A stretch of 64,000 nucleotides of DNA from contig OY820613.1 of the NCBI GenBank assembly GCA_963681975.1, forward strand, positions 3,286,001 to 3,350,000, given 5' to 3'. Under the pieces are notes generated by a model that saw nothing but the letters and a program-made list of their open reading frames with translations, made no database searches and was not told where the DNA came from. Of the stretch, positions 29,237-38,522 are shown in pieces. The DNA is from JANELJ01 sp024511395. Its GTDB lineage: Bacteria > Pseudomonadota > Gammaproteobacteria > GRL18. The translations under genes and the position numbers were made by a program. Within the stretch, counting starts at the first letter, position 1. Every line of letters starts with the position of its first letter.

Positions 29237-30734
29237 GTTCAACCTGAATAATACCGTTTTAAGCCTGACATCAAGCCAGGTTTAAAGCGGCTGATTGTTC
29301 TGGTTTGATAAAATATCCCATCAAACCGGAAATAATTTTGAGCCACAAAAGCCGGAGCTTATTGAGGATTTTTCTTAAGTTATGTCCAGCGGCTACCATA
29401 ACCACATTAATGGCATCACCGACTGCACCTTATGAGGTAGCAGCGGTCTAAACGACCATCGTTTTTCATATGACCGATTTCAGGTTCAATCGCACTGCGC
29501 CGTTTTAATGCCTTTTTAATACTTCGGGTAACGCCTCGCTTCTGACCTGAGATAAAAACTTTCATATCTTTTACCTCATGTCCATGATAACCCAGGTCAA
29601 CAAAGCATTGTTCCGGTTGTACGGCTGTAAACTGTTTTATCTGTTCCAGTTGTGGCAGTAGAGTGTGTCCATCATAAGGATTGCCCGGACAACTTTGAGC
29701 ACCAATAACAAAGCCTTCCTTGTTAGTTACCGCGATACTGGTTTTAACACCAAATTCATAAGGCTTATGAGCTTTGCCTTTACTGATACACTCGACTTCC
29801 GGTGCATGTAAACTGTAAAGCTTGTTCTTACTGTGCTGCCCCTGCCCAATCAGTTTCTGAGCCTGTTCCAGTGCCACTTCAAACAATGACTGAATATCAA
29901 CAGAATAGTTGGGCAGTTGTCGTTCAATATCCCGTTTAACACGACCTAAACAGGATTTCAGTTTATTGTTCATTTTCTTCATGCGTTTAAACTGTTTTGC
30001 ATGAGCATAACGACTGGCCATTAGTACATATTGCGGCCCAACCCGATTATAGTTCTGGCGCAGTTTAATACCGTGCTCTTTGGACAGTTTAATCAGGTTT
30101 TCTCTGGCTTTGTTCAGGAGCTTTGAATCGGTTGGAAAAGCGATGTTCTTTTCCTGTACGGTAGTATCTACCGTGACTTTCTTTAAACTGCCGGGCTTGA
30201 TAGTTTTACTCTTTAGTCCGGCTTTAATGGTTTCAATCAGTAATTTTTCACTGCCTGATTTACCCGGCCGGTTACGCCATTTGGTCATGGTCGTAGGGTG
30301 TATGGGCATCTTATGCTGAAAGTATTCTTCACCACAGAAATACTGCCAGTACGGATTTTCTGTCCAGCCTTTTACTACCTGTTCATCTGATAAATCATGC
30401 AGGTGTTTCAGGTAATGCAATCCTGCAATCAAACGAGTACGAATGGCAGGAGCACCTTTAGTGGATACAAACAGAGCGCCCCATTCTTTATCAGGACTTT
30501 CCCGGTCTATGTGTTTTGATAACTTAATCAACTCATGGTTTATGTCCAGCATGTTTTCAAGGCGCATCCTGAACAGGTCTTCCTGAGGTATTTTTGGCTG
30601 TTTCTTTGCTTCATTCTGGTCTGGAAATTTGCAAGGTAATAAGGCTTATTTTACCAAAAACCTGCAAATTTAACACCCATAATCAAGCAATATTTCTTTA
30701 TAAATCAATGTGCTATGATTTATTCAGGTTGGAC
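29237..30734 (-). mobile_element. IS5-type element, copy 5, inserted in algR
   Basis: 1498 bp with exact TAAATA duplications at 29231-29236 and 30735-30740. The terminus on the transposase-start side is GTCCAACCTGAATAAATCATAGC. Confidence 0.96.
29270..30622 (-). pseudogene. IS5-family transposase (copy 5), two indels
   Basis: The first codons are out of frame because two bases near 30606 are altered (TTTCTTTGCTTCAT, where intact copies have TTTCTCTGGCTTCAT). An inserted base near 29430 (CACCTTATGAGG) shifts the C-terminus after GRLDRCYL. The middle 383 codons (29416-30567) remain open. Confidence 0.9.
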
Positions 30735-30740
30735 TAAATA

Positions 30741-30984
30741 TCTTAAAGACGGACAGGTAGTGGAAACCATTATTGAAGATACTCTTAAATCGCTGGAAGA
30801 GGAATTTGCCGATGACTTTATTCGCATTCACCGTAATGCCCTGATCCGAAAAAGCCATATTGAAGGTCTGCACAAACAGCCCGATGGCCGTACTCTGTTA
30901 AAACTATTGCAGCTGGATGAGAGGCTGGAAGTCAGCCGCCGGCATCTGCCTGCCATCCATAAACTTATTAAAGGTAAGCTTTAA
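30741..30984 (+). pseudogene. algR: AlgR-type response regulator, 3' part (LytTR domain)
   Basis: Continues the LytTR domain in frame: YLKDGQVVETIIEDTLKSLE, then FIRIHRNALIRKSHIEGL and RLEVSRRHLPAIHKLI, ending at the TAA 30982-30984. The HRNALI block is the family's DNA-contact region. It has no start of its own. Confidence 0.92.
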
Positions 30985-30989
30985 AACAA

Positions 30990-31514
30990 TTACTGCGGCC
31001 TGGCCCCTTTAAGTACCGCCAGTGCCTCATCAATAGCATCATCCAGTGTTCCGCCGAACAGGGAAGGTGTGGTCATTCCCACAATGTTTTTTACCAGCGG
31101 CTGCCCTCTGTGATCCACCAGTATAGTGTTGGGAAACAGGCGTACCTTATACCTTTGTGCAAAGGTATAAGCACTGATCCTCTGACCTGAAAAATCAATA
31201 ATATCCTTACCGTCAGTAATATAGAGCTGACGCAGGATCACCTTGTCAGTATAGTTACCTGAAATAATCATGGGGATCAGAAAGTCTTCTTTTAACAAGT
31301 GACAGAAGGGACAGCTTTCAGTACCGAACATGATTAAAATAGGCAGTTGCTGTTGTTCAGACAGTTTTGCTTCCTGCCTAGCATCGCTGATGGAAGGCAG
31401 TTCCGGCCTGCTGTTATCGGCCTGTACGGTATTGTTACCCGCAAAGAGCAACAAAAATAGCAGGAAACAGAGTGCCTGCATGGGCAGATAGTGTTTATAA
31501 TCAAGTGCTTTCAT
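30990..31514 (-). CDS. Exported thioredoxin-fold protein (CPFC)
   Basis: 174 residues with an N-terminal hydrophobic signal (ALCFLLFLLLFAGNNTVQA, residues 14-32). A thioredoxin-like domain carries the active-site motif CPFC in MFGTESCPFCHLLKEDFL, and the cis-Pro region is RLFPNTILVDHRGQP. It is probably periplasmic and acts in thiol reduction or disulfide exchange; it resembles the SoxW/DsbE-like 'thioredoxin fold' group, but I cannot assign a partner. It converges with the end of algR, 5 bp away. Confidence 0.8.
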   Translation of the reverse strand: MKALDYKHYLPMQALCFLLFLLLFAGNNTVQADNSRPELPSISDARQEAKLSEQQQLPILIMFGTESCPFCHLLKEDFLIPMIISGNYTDKVILRQLYITDGKDIIDFSGQRISAYTFAQRYKVRLFPNTILVDHRGQPLVKNIVGMTTPSLFGGTLDDAIDEALAVLKGARPQ

Positions 31515-31637
31515 GGCTAAAGTATAGCTGGAAAGTTATTAAAATAGGAGAAATTACCAGCCATTTGCTACAATAAGTCTCTAAATAATAGACAGGTATT
31601 TAAATTCTTCAGTCGGAAGGATTTATGATAATAAAAC

Positions 31638-32438
31638 ATGGCAGATAATTCTTTAGCCGGAATTAAGGTTCTGGTCAGCAGGCCGGCTCATCAGGCACAG
31701 ACACTTTGTGATATGATAACTCAACACAGCGGTCGGGCGCTCCGGCTGCCGGTAATTGAAATTGTGCCGCTGAAGAATCCATTACAGGCAGTCATTAAAA
31801 ACCTTGATAGCTATGATTTTGCCGTGTTTATCAGTCCCAATGCAGTACAGTTTGGTTTGCAGGCCATTCTTGCCCAGGGAAAAATACCTGATAAACTTAA
31901 ACTGGTCACCATTGGTCAGGCCAGTGCCGGAAAATTACAGGTTCTCAGCGGACGAAAAGCGGATATTGTTCCTCAGGGGCAGTATAATAGTGAAACCCTG
32001 CTGACCCATAGCGGCCTGCAGCAGGATAAGGTTAAACAGAAAAGATTTGTTATATTTCGTGGCAATGGCGGCCGTGAACTGCTGGCCAATGAACTGCGGC
32101 ATCGCGGTGCTGAGGTCACTTATGCTGAAGTTTACCAGCGTGCGCTGCCGGAATATTCCAACACTGAGTTTAGCCGGATATGGTCACAGCAGGCGGACAT
32201 TATTACTCTAACCAGTAATGAAGCCCTGAGCAATTTGCTGATCCTGTGCAAACAGCATCTGGATAAAGCACAATTACAGCACTTATGGCACAAGCCGCTG
32301 GTGGTGGTAACAGAAAAAATGTCCCGTGCCGCCCGTGATGCCGGTTTTAGAGACGATATATTAATAGCAGAAAAAGCATCAGATAAAGCACTGTTTGATG
32401 CAGTGCTCAAATGGCTTTCAAATAATAAATTAAGTTAG
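31638..32438 (+). CDS. hemD: Uroporphyrinogen-III synthase
   Basis: Closes and isomerises hydroxymethylbilane to uroporphyrinogen III for haem and sirohaem. N-terminal GIKVLVSRPAHQAQTL, FAVFISPNAVQFGL, then VIFRGNGGRELLANELRHRG and ITLTSNEALSNLL are family blocks; 266 residues is usual. hemX and hemY follow in order. hemC, which commonly precedes hemD next to algR in related genomes, is not in the window. Confidence 0.93.
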   Translation: MADNSLAGIKVLVSRPAHQAQTLCDMITQHSGRALRLPVIEIVPLKNPLQAVIKNLDSYDFAVFISPNAVQFGLQAILAQGKIPDKLKLVTIGQASAGKLQVLSGRKADIVPQGQYNSETLLTHSGLQQDKVKQKRFVIFRGNGGRELLANELRHRGAEVTYAEVYQRALPEYSNTEFSRIWSQQADIITLTSNEALSNLLILCKQHLDKAQLQHLWHKPLVVVTEKMSRAARDAGFRDDILIAEKASDKALFDAVLKWLSNNKLS

Positions 32439-32449
32439 CCATACTACCT

Positions 32450-32469
32450 CCCCCTTCTTCAGAAGGGGG
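32450..32469. repeat. Palindrome between hemD and hemX
   Basis: CCCCCTTCT and AGAAGGGGG form a near-perfect hairpin in the 99-bp gap, followed by GATTGAGGGGGTTG. Such C5TTC/GAAG5 palindromes are common as dispersed intergenic repeats in Gammaproteobacteria. It could modulate hemX expression but lacks a T-tract. Confidence 0.7.
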
Positions 32470-32537
32470 ATTGAGGGGGTTGCAAATCAAGCTATTAAAC
32501 AACCCCTTAAAAAACATAAAAAACCAAGAGAACAGGT

Positions 32538-33698
32538 ATGGAAAAACAAATGGCCCAACAGGCAGATAATAATCCGCAACAGGAGCAGGAAACCGTTGAA
32601 ACAGAACAGGCAAAGTCAGGCTCAGGTGCAGTGACGGCTTTTATTTTTCTGGCCGTGGTGATTTCACTGGCCGCCGCCGGTATTACTTTTTTACTGTCTC
32701 AAAAGCTGGAACAGGTGCGGGCAGAAGTCAGTCAGCAGCAGGAAAATATCCGCAATAATCTGTCTCAGCTCAGCACTAAAGTCAGTGGTGATATGCAGGC
32801 CAGCCTGATGAATCTGACGGATAAAATGGCCAGAGTCAGCTCCGATCAACAACAGTTTCAGACTCAGGTATCCCAGCAGCAGAATGTAACAGAAGCCCTG
32901 TCTAAAAAACTGGAAGTCAGCAATCAGCAGATGCTGCAGTCCATTGAAGTACTGTTTAAACAGAAAGGCCGGGAACGAATTGGCTGGGTACTGGAAGAAG
33001 TCGAGTATTTATTACTGGTGGCCAATCACAACCTGAAACTGCAGCATGATGTTGCCACAGCCATAGTGGCCCTGGAAGCGGCCGATGCCCGCCTGCTGGA
33101 TACCGGTGATCCGGGCACCATTGAAACCAGAACCCAGATCCGTGATGAAATCCAGACCCTTAAAGCACTGCAGCAGCTGGACATTGTCAGTATGTCGGCC
33201 AGTATTGCCAGTATTATCAAGGTAGTACCACAACTGCCCATTAAATATTCTCAGGTTGACAGTAAAAAGAAAGTGGCTGACCTGGTGGAGAAAAAAACTG
33301 CTGAAGACAAGGTGACTGTAGAGCAGGCCAGCAAGGCCTTTTTGAAAGAACTGCGCAGCTTGGTGGTATTTCGTAAGCTGGATGAAAAACCCAAACCCCT
33401 GATGACGCCCAAAGAACAGTTCTTTTTACAGCAGAATTTACAGTTGAAACTGGAAACGGCCCGCAGAGCCTTATTAATGGGCCAGCAGAGTCTGTTCAGT
33501 GACAGTCTGCAGGAAGCGGTTCAATGGCTGCAGAACTATTTTGATACTGAGGTACCCAGAGTCAGTCAGACCTTAAATGAGCTGGCCAAACTGCAGAAAA
33601 TGCATATTACCAGTACCATGCCGGATATATCTCGCTCGATAAAACTGCTGCGCAGTTATCAGAAAGAACTTGAAAAACAGCAAGAGGGCAACTCATGA
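32538..33698 (+). CDS. hemX: HemX-like membrane protein
   Basis: 386 residues. A short cytoplasmic N-terminus is followed by one membrane helix (AFIFLAVVISLAAAGITFLL, residues 35-54) and a long coiled-coil, periplasmic part rich in Gln and Glu (LEQVRAEVSQQQENIRNNLS). The conserved core GRERIGWVLEEVEYLLLVAN identifies the gammaproteobacterial HemX family (named uroporphyrinogen-III C-methyltransferase by homology, but without methyltransferase motifs here). Its role in haem synthesis is unproven. An ATG four codons downstream is also possible. It overlaps hemY by 4 bp. Confidence 0.9.
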   Translation: MEKQMAQQADNNPQQEQETVETEQAKSGSGAVTAFIFLAVVISLAAAGITFLLSQKLEQVRAEVSQQQENIRNNLSQLSTKVSGDMQASLMNLTDKMARVSSDQQQFQTQVSQQQNVTEALSKKLEVSNQQMLQSIEVLFKQKGRERIGWVLEEVEYLLLVANHNLKLQHDVATAIVALEAADARLLDTGDPGTIETRTQIRDEIQTLKALQQLDIVSMSASIASIIKVVPQLPIKYSQVDSKKKVADLVEKKTAEDKVTVEQASKAFLKELRSLVVFRKLDEKPKPLMTPKEQFFLQQNLQLKLETARRALLMGQQSLFSDSLQEAVQWLQNYFDTEVPRVSQTLNELAKLQKMHITSTMPDISRSIKLLRSYQKELEKQQEGNS

Positions 33699-34942
33699 TC
33701 AAACTGCTGTTTTATGCTCTGCTGTTTCTTATTGTGGCCGCCTATATTGCTTTACTGGCTAAAGAAGATCCGGGCTATGCCCTGCTGAGCCGGGATGACT
33801 GGAGTGTGGAAGGCACCCTGGTCTTTTTAATCAGTGTTCTAACGGCAATTATTGCCGGTATTTTACTGCTGGTTTATCTGCTGGTTAAAACCATCAAGTT
33901 TCCCGGCAAGGTATCGAGCTGGGCGCATAACCGTAATACTATAAAAGCTATCCAGAACTGTAACCGCGGCTATATTGAACTGGCAGAAGGCAACTGGCGG
34001 GAAGCTGAAAAGCACCTGCGTAAAAGTGCTAACAGCAGTGGCATGCCCATTTTAAATTATCTGGCCGCCGCACAGGCAGCACAGGAAGAAGGCGAGCAGC
34101 GCCGGCGTGATAATTACCTGCTGCAGGCGCACAAAAGTGATCCCAGTGCTGATATTGCCATTGGCCTGACCCAGGCCGAACTGCAGATAAAAGACGGTCA
34201 GCCCGAACAGGCTCTGGCCACTTTAATGCACCTGAGAACCGTGGCGCCAAAACATAAGCAGATGTTAAAAATGCTGTTTTCCGTTTACCAGCAGCTAAAC
34301 AGCTGGAAAGATCTGGAAGAACTCCTGCCGGAACTGAAAAAGAACCATATTTTTGAACCCCACCTGATCAACAAGTTTGAAAAATCCCTTATTCAGCAGC
34401 TGATGAATAAGGCTCTGCAGGAAAAAAATCTGGGTGAACTCAAAGCTCTGTGGAAACGTCTGCCCAAACAGCCCCAGAATGAACCGGACATGATTTATTT
34501 CTACTGTCAGTTATTACTATCTGTCGGTGAGGAAGAAGAAGCCATTGAGCTGATCAAGGAAGGCATCAAACATCACTGGTATGCACCGCTGTTATTACTG
34601 TATGGCCAGGCCAGAGAAAAAGACGTTGCCAAGCAACTGGAAACCGCCGAATCCTGGCTCAGTGATAACGGCCGTAGTGCCGAACTGCTTCTGACCTTGA
34701 GCCGTTTAAGTATTTATAATCAGCTATGGGGCAAGGCAAGAGACTACCTGCTCGAAAGCATCAAAGTGTCCCCCAGCACCGAAGCATATCAGGTACTGGG
34801 CGAACTCTATGAACAACAACTCGATGATTCCGTCGAGGCCATGAACTGCTACCGCGAAGGCCTGCTTCTCAGTTCAGAATGCCGCGAAGTCTTCCGACTG
34901 GAAGATAATTCAGGCGTTAGAGAAGCCCTGCCGTATAATTAG
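33695..34942 (+). CDS. hemY: HemY-like membrane TPR protein
   Basis: 415 residues with two N-terminal membrane helices (LLFYALLFLIVAAYIALLA and VFLISVLTAIIAGILLLVYL), the HemY_N signature, then tetratricopeptide-like repeats (NRGYIELAEGNWREAEKHLR, LGELYEQQLDDSVEAMNCYR). The start ATGA overlaps hemX. The stop TAG is made of TA from the flank and G from IS5-type copy 6, so the native C-terminus may have been a few residues longer or ended here by chance; family length is about 400, so little is lost. Confidence 0.9.
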   Translation: MIKLLFYALLFLIVAAYIALLAKEDPGYALLSRDDWSVEGTLVFLISVLTAIIAGILLLVYLLVKTIKFPGKVSSWAHNRNTIKAIQNCNRGYIELAEGNWREAEKHLRKSANSSGMPILNYLAAAQAAQEEGEQRRRDNYLLQAHKSDPSADIAIGLTQAELQIKDGQPEQALATLMHLRTVAPKHKQMLKMLFSVYQQLNSWKDLEELLPELKKNHIFEPHLINKFEKSLIQQLMNKALQEKNLGELKALWKRLPKQPQNEPDMIYFYCQLLLSVGEEEEAIELIKEGIKHHWYAPLLLLYGQAREKDVAKQLETAESWLSDNGRSAELLLTLSRLSIYNQLWGKARDYLLESIKVSPSTEAYQVLGELYEQQLDDSVEAMNCYREGLLLSSECREVFRLEDNSGVREALPYN

Positions 34943-36406
34943 TCCGACCTGAATAAATCATAGCACATTGATTTATAAGGAAATATTGGCGAATTATGGG
35001 TGTTAAATTTGCAGGTTTTTGGTAAAATAAGCCTTATTACCTTGCAAATTTCCAGACCAGAATGAAGCCAGAGAAACAGCCAAAAATACCTCAGGAAGAC
35101 CTGTTCAGGATGCGCCTTGAAAACATGCTGGACATAAACCATGAGTTGATTAAGTTATCAAAACACATAGACCGGGAAAGTCCTGATAAAGAATGGGGTG
35201 CTCTGTTTGTATCCACTAAAGGTGCTCCTGCCATACGCACTCGATTGATTGCAGGATTGCATTACCTGAAACACCTTCATGATTTATCAGATGAACAGGT
35301 AGTAAAAGGCTGGACAGAAAATCCGTACTGGCAATATTTTTGTGGAGAAGAATACTTTCAGCATAAGATGCCCATACACCCTACGACCATGACCAAATGG
35401 CGTAACCGGCCGGGTAAATCAGGCAGTGAAAAATTACTGATTGAAACCATTAAAGCCGGACTAAAGAGTAAAACCATAAAGCCCGGCAGTTTAAAGAAAG
35501 TCACGGTAGATACTACCGTACAGGAAAAGAACATCGCTTTTCCAACCGATTCAAAGCTCCTGAACAAAGCCAGAGAAAACCTGGTTAAACTGTCCAAAGA
35601 GCACGGTATTAAACTGCGCCAGAACTATAATCGGGTTGGGCCGCAATATGTACTAATGGCCAGTCGTTATGCACATGCAAAACAGTTTAAACGCATGAAG
35701 AAAATGAACAATAAACTGAAATCCCGTTTAGGTCGTGTTAAACGGGATATTGAACGACAACTGCCCAACTATTCTGTTGATATTCAGTCTCTGTTTGAAG
35801 TAGCTCTAAAACAGGCTCAGAAACTGATTGAGCAGGAGCAGCACAGTAAGAACAAGCTTTACAGTTTACATGCACCGGAAGTCGAGTGTATCAGTAAAGG
35901 CAAAGCTCATAAGCCTTATGACTTTGGTGTTAAAGCCAGTATCGCGGTAACTAACAAGGAAGGCTTTGTTATTGGTGCTCAAAGCTGTTCGGGCAATCCT
36001 TATGATGGACACACTCTACTGCCACAACTGGAACAATGCTTTGTTGACCGGGGTTATCATGGACATGAAGTAAAAGACACTAAAGTTTTTATCTCAGGTC
36101 AGAAGCGAGGTGTTACCCGAAGTATTAAAAAGGCATTAAAACGGCGCAGTGCGATTGAGCCTGAAATCGGTCATATGAAAAACGATGGCCGTTTAGATCG
36201 CTGCTACCTCAAAGGCACAGTCGGTGATGCCATTAATGTGGTTATGGTAGCCGCTGGACATAACTTAAGAAAGATCCTCAATAAGCTCCGGCTTTTGTGG
36301 CTCAAAATTATTTCCGGTTTGATGGGGTCTTTTATCAAACCGGGGCAATCAGCTGCTTTAAACCTGGCTTGATGTCAGGCTTAAAACGGTATTATTCAGG
36401 TTGAAC
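34942..36406 (+). mobile_element. IS5-type element, copy 6, with unmatched flanks
   Basis: 1465 bp, both ends present. The left flank is TAATTA (34936-34941), the right is TACCTA (36407-36412). Each fits the TANNTA target rule, but they differ, so this copy probably arose by recombination between two copies at different sites. Confidence 0.9.
35062..36372 (+). CDS. IS5-family transposase (copy 6), 11-residue in-frame deletion
   Basis: 436 residues. The segment IKQFTAVQPEQ just before the second catalytic Asp block (CFVDRGYHGHE) is missing. The 33-bp loss lies between two GGAACA repeats that flank this segment in intact copies, so slippage or recombination across a short direct repeat explains it. 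Whether it still works is doubtful. Confidence 0.9.
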   Translation: MKPEKQPKIPQEDLFRMRLENMLDINHELIKLSKHIDRESPDKEWGALFVSTKGAPAIRTRLIAGLHYLKHLHDLSDEQVVKGWTENPYWQYFCGEEYFQHKMPIHPTTMTKWRNRPGKSGSEKLLIETIKAGLKSKTIKPGSLKKVTVDTTVQEKNIAFPTDSKLLNKARENLVKLSKEHGIKLRQNYNRVGPQYVLMASRYAHAKQFKRMKKMNNKLKSRLGRVKRDIERQLPNYSVDIQSLFEVALKQAQKLIEQEQHSKNKLYSLHAPEVECISKGKAHKPYDFGVKASIAVTNKEGFVIGAQSCSGNPYDGHTLLPQLEQCFVDRGYHGHEVKDTKVFISGQKRGVTRSIKKALKRRSAIEPEIGHMKNDGRLDRCYLKGTVGDAINVVMVAAGHNLRKILNKLRLLWLKIISGLMGSFIKPGQSAALNLA

Positions 36407-36467
36407 TACCTAGGGCCTGAACTCAGCATTTATAATTTTGATTATGATGATATTAAAAAAAAATCAA

Positions 36468-36519
36468 AAAGAGCCTTAAATTTCGTCCAGGGCTGATAGT
36501 GTCCGGAAAAAGGCTCTTT
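36468..36519 (-). terminator. Terminator after the ferredoxin-reductase gene
   Basis: 10-bp perfect stem AAAGAGCCTT / AAGGCTCTTT with a 32-base loop. On the minus strand it is followed by a T-rich tract (TTTGATTTTTTTTT). It lies 19 bp beyond the stop at 36539. Confidence 0.75.
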
Positions 36520-36538
36520 AAGATCGGGTTTTTAAGAT

Positions 36539-37546
36539 TTACTGATCCTTGGCAAAATCAAAGGAATCATAGTAAAACTGTTCTTTTTTCATACCCTTGT
36601 CCTGAAAACTGCTTTCAGCCGCTTTGATCATGGCCGGTGGGCCGCAGGCATAAATGTCAAAAATGGACAGATCATCAAAATCACTCAGTACAGCATCGTG
36701 GACATAACCGGTTCGGCCATTCCAGCTGTCATCGGCTTCTGACAGTACTGGAACAAAATGAATATTGTCGTGTTCGGCGGCACACTGTTCGGCCAGATCA
36801 CGCATATACAGATCGCCTTCGGTGCGAACCCCCCAGTAAAGATAAATGGGGCGGGTGTCCTGTTCTGACAGGATGTGTTCAATAATGCCTTTGAGGGGCG
36901 CAAAGCCGGTACCGCCAGCGATCATGAGTATTTCATCACGGGTATCTTCCCGGTAAAAGAAACTGCCGTGGGGGCCTTCAATACGCAGCAGGTCTTTAGG
37001 CTGCATGGTATTGAATACCCTGGAGGTAAACTGCCCACCTTCCACCAGACGGACATGCAGTTCCAGAAAGTCATCATTATGCGGTGCATTAGCAATAGAA
37101 AAACTGCGGTGCCGGCCGTCTTCTAGCAGAATATCAATATACTGTCCCGGCAGAAACTGCAGGCGTTCAGAGGCAGGCAGTTTAATCAGTAATTGCATAA
37201 CATCATCTGTCAGGCGATTCATTTCGTGAACACGGCAGGGCAGGGTTTTAATTTCAACAGCCTGGCCCAGATCCACTTCGTCAACTTCAATGACCAGTTC
37301 GCTATCCGGTTTTGCTTCGCAGAACAGCGCCAGATTCTGTTCTACATCACTGTCTTCAAGCGCAATCGGTGGTTCGTCATAGGAGACGCTGCCCTGCAGA
37401 ATTTTACCTTTACAGGCACCGCACGCGCCGTTGCGGCAGCCATAGTGCAGGTTGACTCCCTGTCTTAATGCGGCATCCAGAACCGTTTCTCCGGATTCAA
37501 CATAAAACTGATGTTCACTGGGCTGTATTTGAACTCGATGACGCAT
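36539..37546 (-). CDS. 2Fe-2S ferredoxin / FAD / NAD(P)H oxidoreductase (AscD-like)
   Basis: 335 residues. Residues 1-90 form a plant-type ferredoxin domain with CRNGACGACKGKIL and a fourth Cys near 75 (LALFCEA). Next is an FAD domain (RHRSFSIANAP), then an NAD(P)H domain (MIAGGTGFAPLKGIIEHI and IYACGPPAMIKAAE). This matches proteins often annotated as CDP-6-deoxy-delta-3,4-glucoseen reductase (AscD) in gammaproteobacteria, whose true role is usually electron transfer to an unknown partner. Nearby genes do not reveal the partner. The frame is intact. Confidence 0.85.
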   Translation of the reverse strand: MRHRVQIQPSEHQFYVESGETVLDAALRQGVNLHYGCRNGACGACKGKILQGSVSYDEPPIALEDSDVEQNLALFCEAKPDSELVIEVDEVDLGQAVEIKTLPCRVHEMNRLTDDVMQLLIKLPASERLQFLPGQYIDILLEDGRHRSFSIANAPHNDDFLELHVRLVEGGQFTSRVFNTMQPKDLLRIEGPHGSFFYREDTRDEILMIAGGTGFAPLKGIIEHILSEQDTRPIYLYWGVRTEGDLYMRDLAEQCAAEHDNIHFVPVLSEADDSWNGRTGYVHDAVLSDFDDLSIFDIYACGPPAMIKAAESSFQDKGMKKEQFYYDSFDFAKDQ

Positions 37547-37768
37547 AACGGACCTCTATAATAATTACTGATATCCTGCCCTTATTTGGGCATAGCCCTC
37601 TGATTCTAATGAAAATAAGAGATATAAGCAGGATGCAAGAATATATCTCATTTTGGATAGGATGAAAAGAATAAGCGGCAAAAAATAAAGAAAAAAATGC
37701 TCTGGACGCCAATAATAGTATAACTTGAGGTATTACCAGGGAATATAGTCTGTTATCAGGAGTTTATT

Positions 37769-38430
37769 ATGGAAACTGCACTGAACGGTGTTAATAATTT
37801 AAACGAGTTAAATCGGTTAAAAAGTGGCCTAAAAGAGTCACTAGTGGAAAATAATCTGAATCCCTATAAGGGCGCAGTCAGAAAAGAGTCAACTTCCGGC
37901 GATTCTTTGTCCATTGGCATAATGACCCCGGAAAAAACCCAGGCTATTTTAAACCGTGAACTGGCCGACAAGTTGGAATAGCGTTTTAAAGAGGAAGGTA
38001 TTGACCTTAAAGGGCTGAAAGCTGAAGATTTTACGACGCAAAAAGTGTTTGACCGGATTATGAATTTTGTATCCGCACGTATTCTGTCGGAACAGGACAG
38101 TGATAAACAGCAGGAACTCATGCAGCAGGCAAGGGCCGGGGTTGAACGGGGTTTTGCTGAAGCCAGCGGACAGTTATCCATGCTGAGCCGTTTTTCCCGT
38201 TCAGAGAGTACTCGGGTTGAGATCCTCACTAATGAAGGTGACAGGATTCTGGTTGATCTCTTTAAGAGCCAGTCTGCTGAGCAGCAAACCCGTCTGCAGC
38301 AATCAGAAGACGGCAATAGTTTCAGCAGGATTCTTCTGCTATGCTGGATGTTCTGGTACAGCAGATTAAACAGTTCAGAGGTGCTGAAAGTGTAGTCGCA
38401 GATACAGAAAACAGCATAGTTATCGGCTGA
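37769..38430 (+). pseudogene. DUF5610-like protein gene with amber codon and frameshift
   Basis: N-terminus METALNGVNNLNELNRLKSG, then MTPEKTQAILNRELADKLE, a TAG at 37979-37981, and in the same frame RFKEEGIDLKGLKAEDFTTQ, VFDRIMNFVSARILSEQ and QARAGVERGFAEASGQLSM. A frameshift near 38325 moves the last part (SSAMLDVLVQQIKQFRGAES) to another frame ending at the TGA 38428-38430. The GVERGFAEA core resembles the DUF5610 family; function unknown. A Gln is expected at the TAG (LE-Q-RFKEE). Confidence 0.6.
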
Positions 38431-38472
38431 GCGAACTAGTTTCTTTCCTGTTCACTGTCCCAATGTTTCTCT

Positions 38473-38498
38473 CGTTCCCACACTCCTGAGTGGGAACG
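38473..38498. repeat. Palindromic intergenic repeat
   Basis: CGTTCCCAC … GTGGGAACG with a short inner CTC/GAG pairing. This GTTCCCACxCTxxGxGTGGGAAC pattern occurs as a dispersed palindrome in many gammaproteobacterial genomes. It lies 25 bp before the PPK2 remnant. Confidence 0.7.
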
Positions 38499-38522
38499 AA
38501 GCTAAATATATAAGGATCCGCT

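Noticed and set aside
32450..32469. Rho-independent terminator between hemD and hemX
   Set aside because: The stem is strong but is followed by GATTGAGGGGG, not a T-tract, and hemX-hemY would lose their promoter; better described as a dispersed palindrome.
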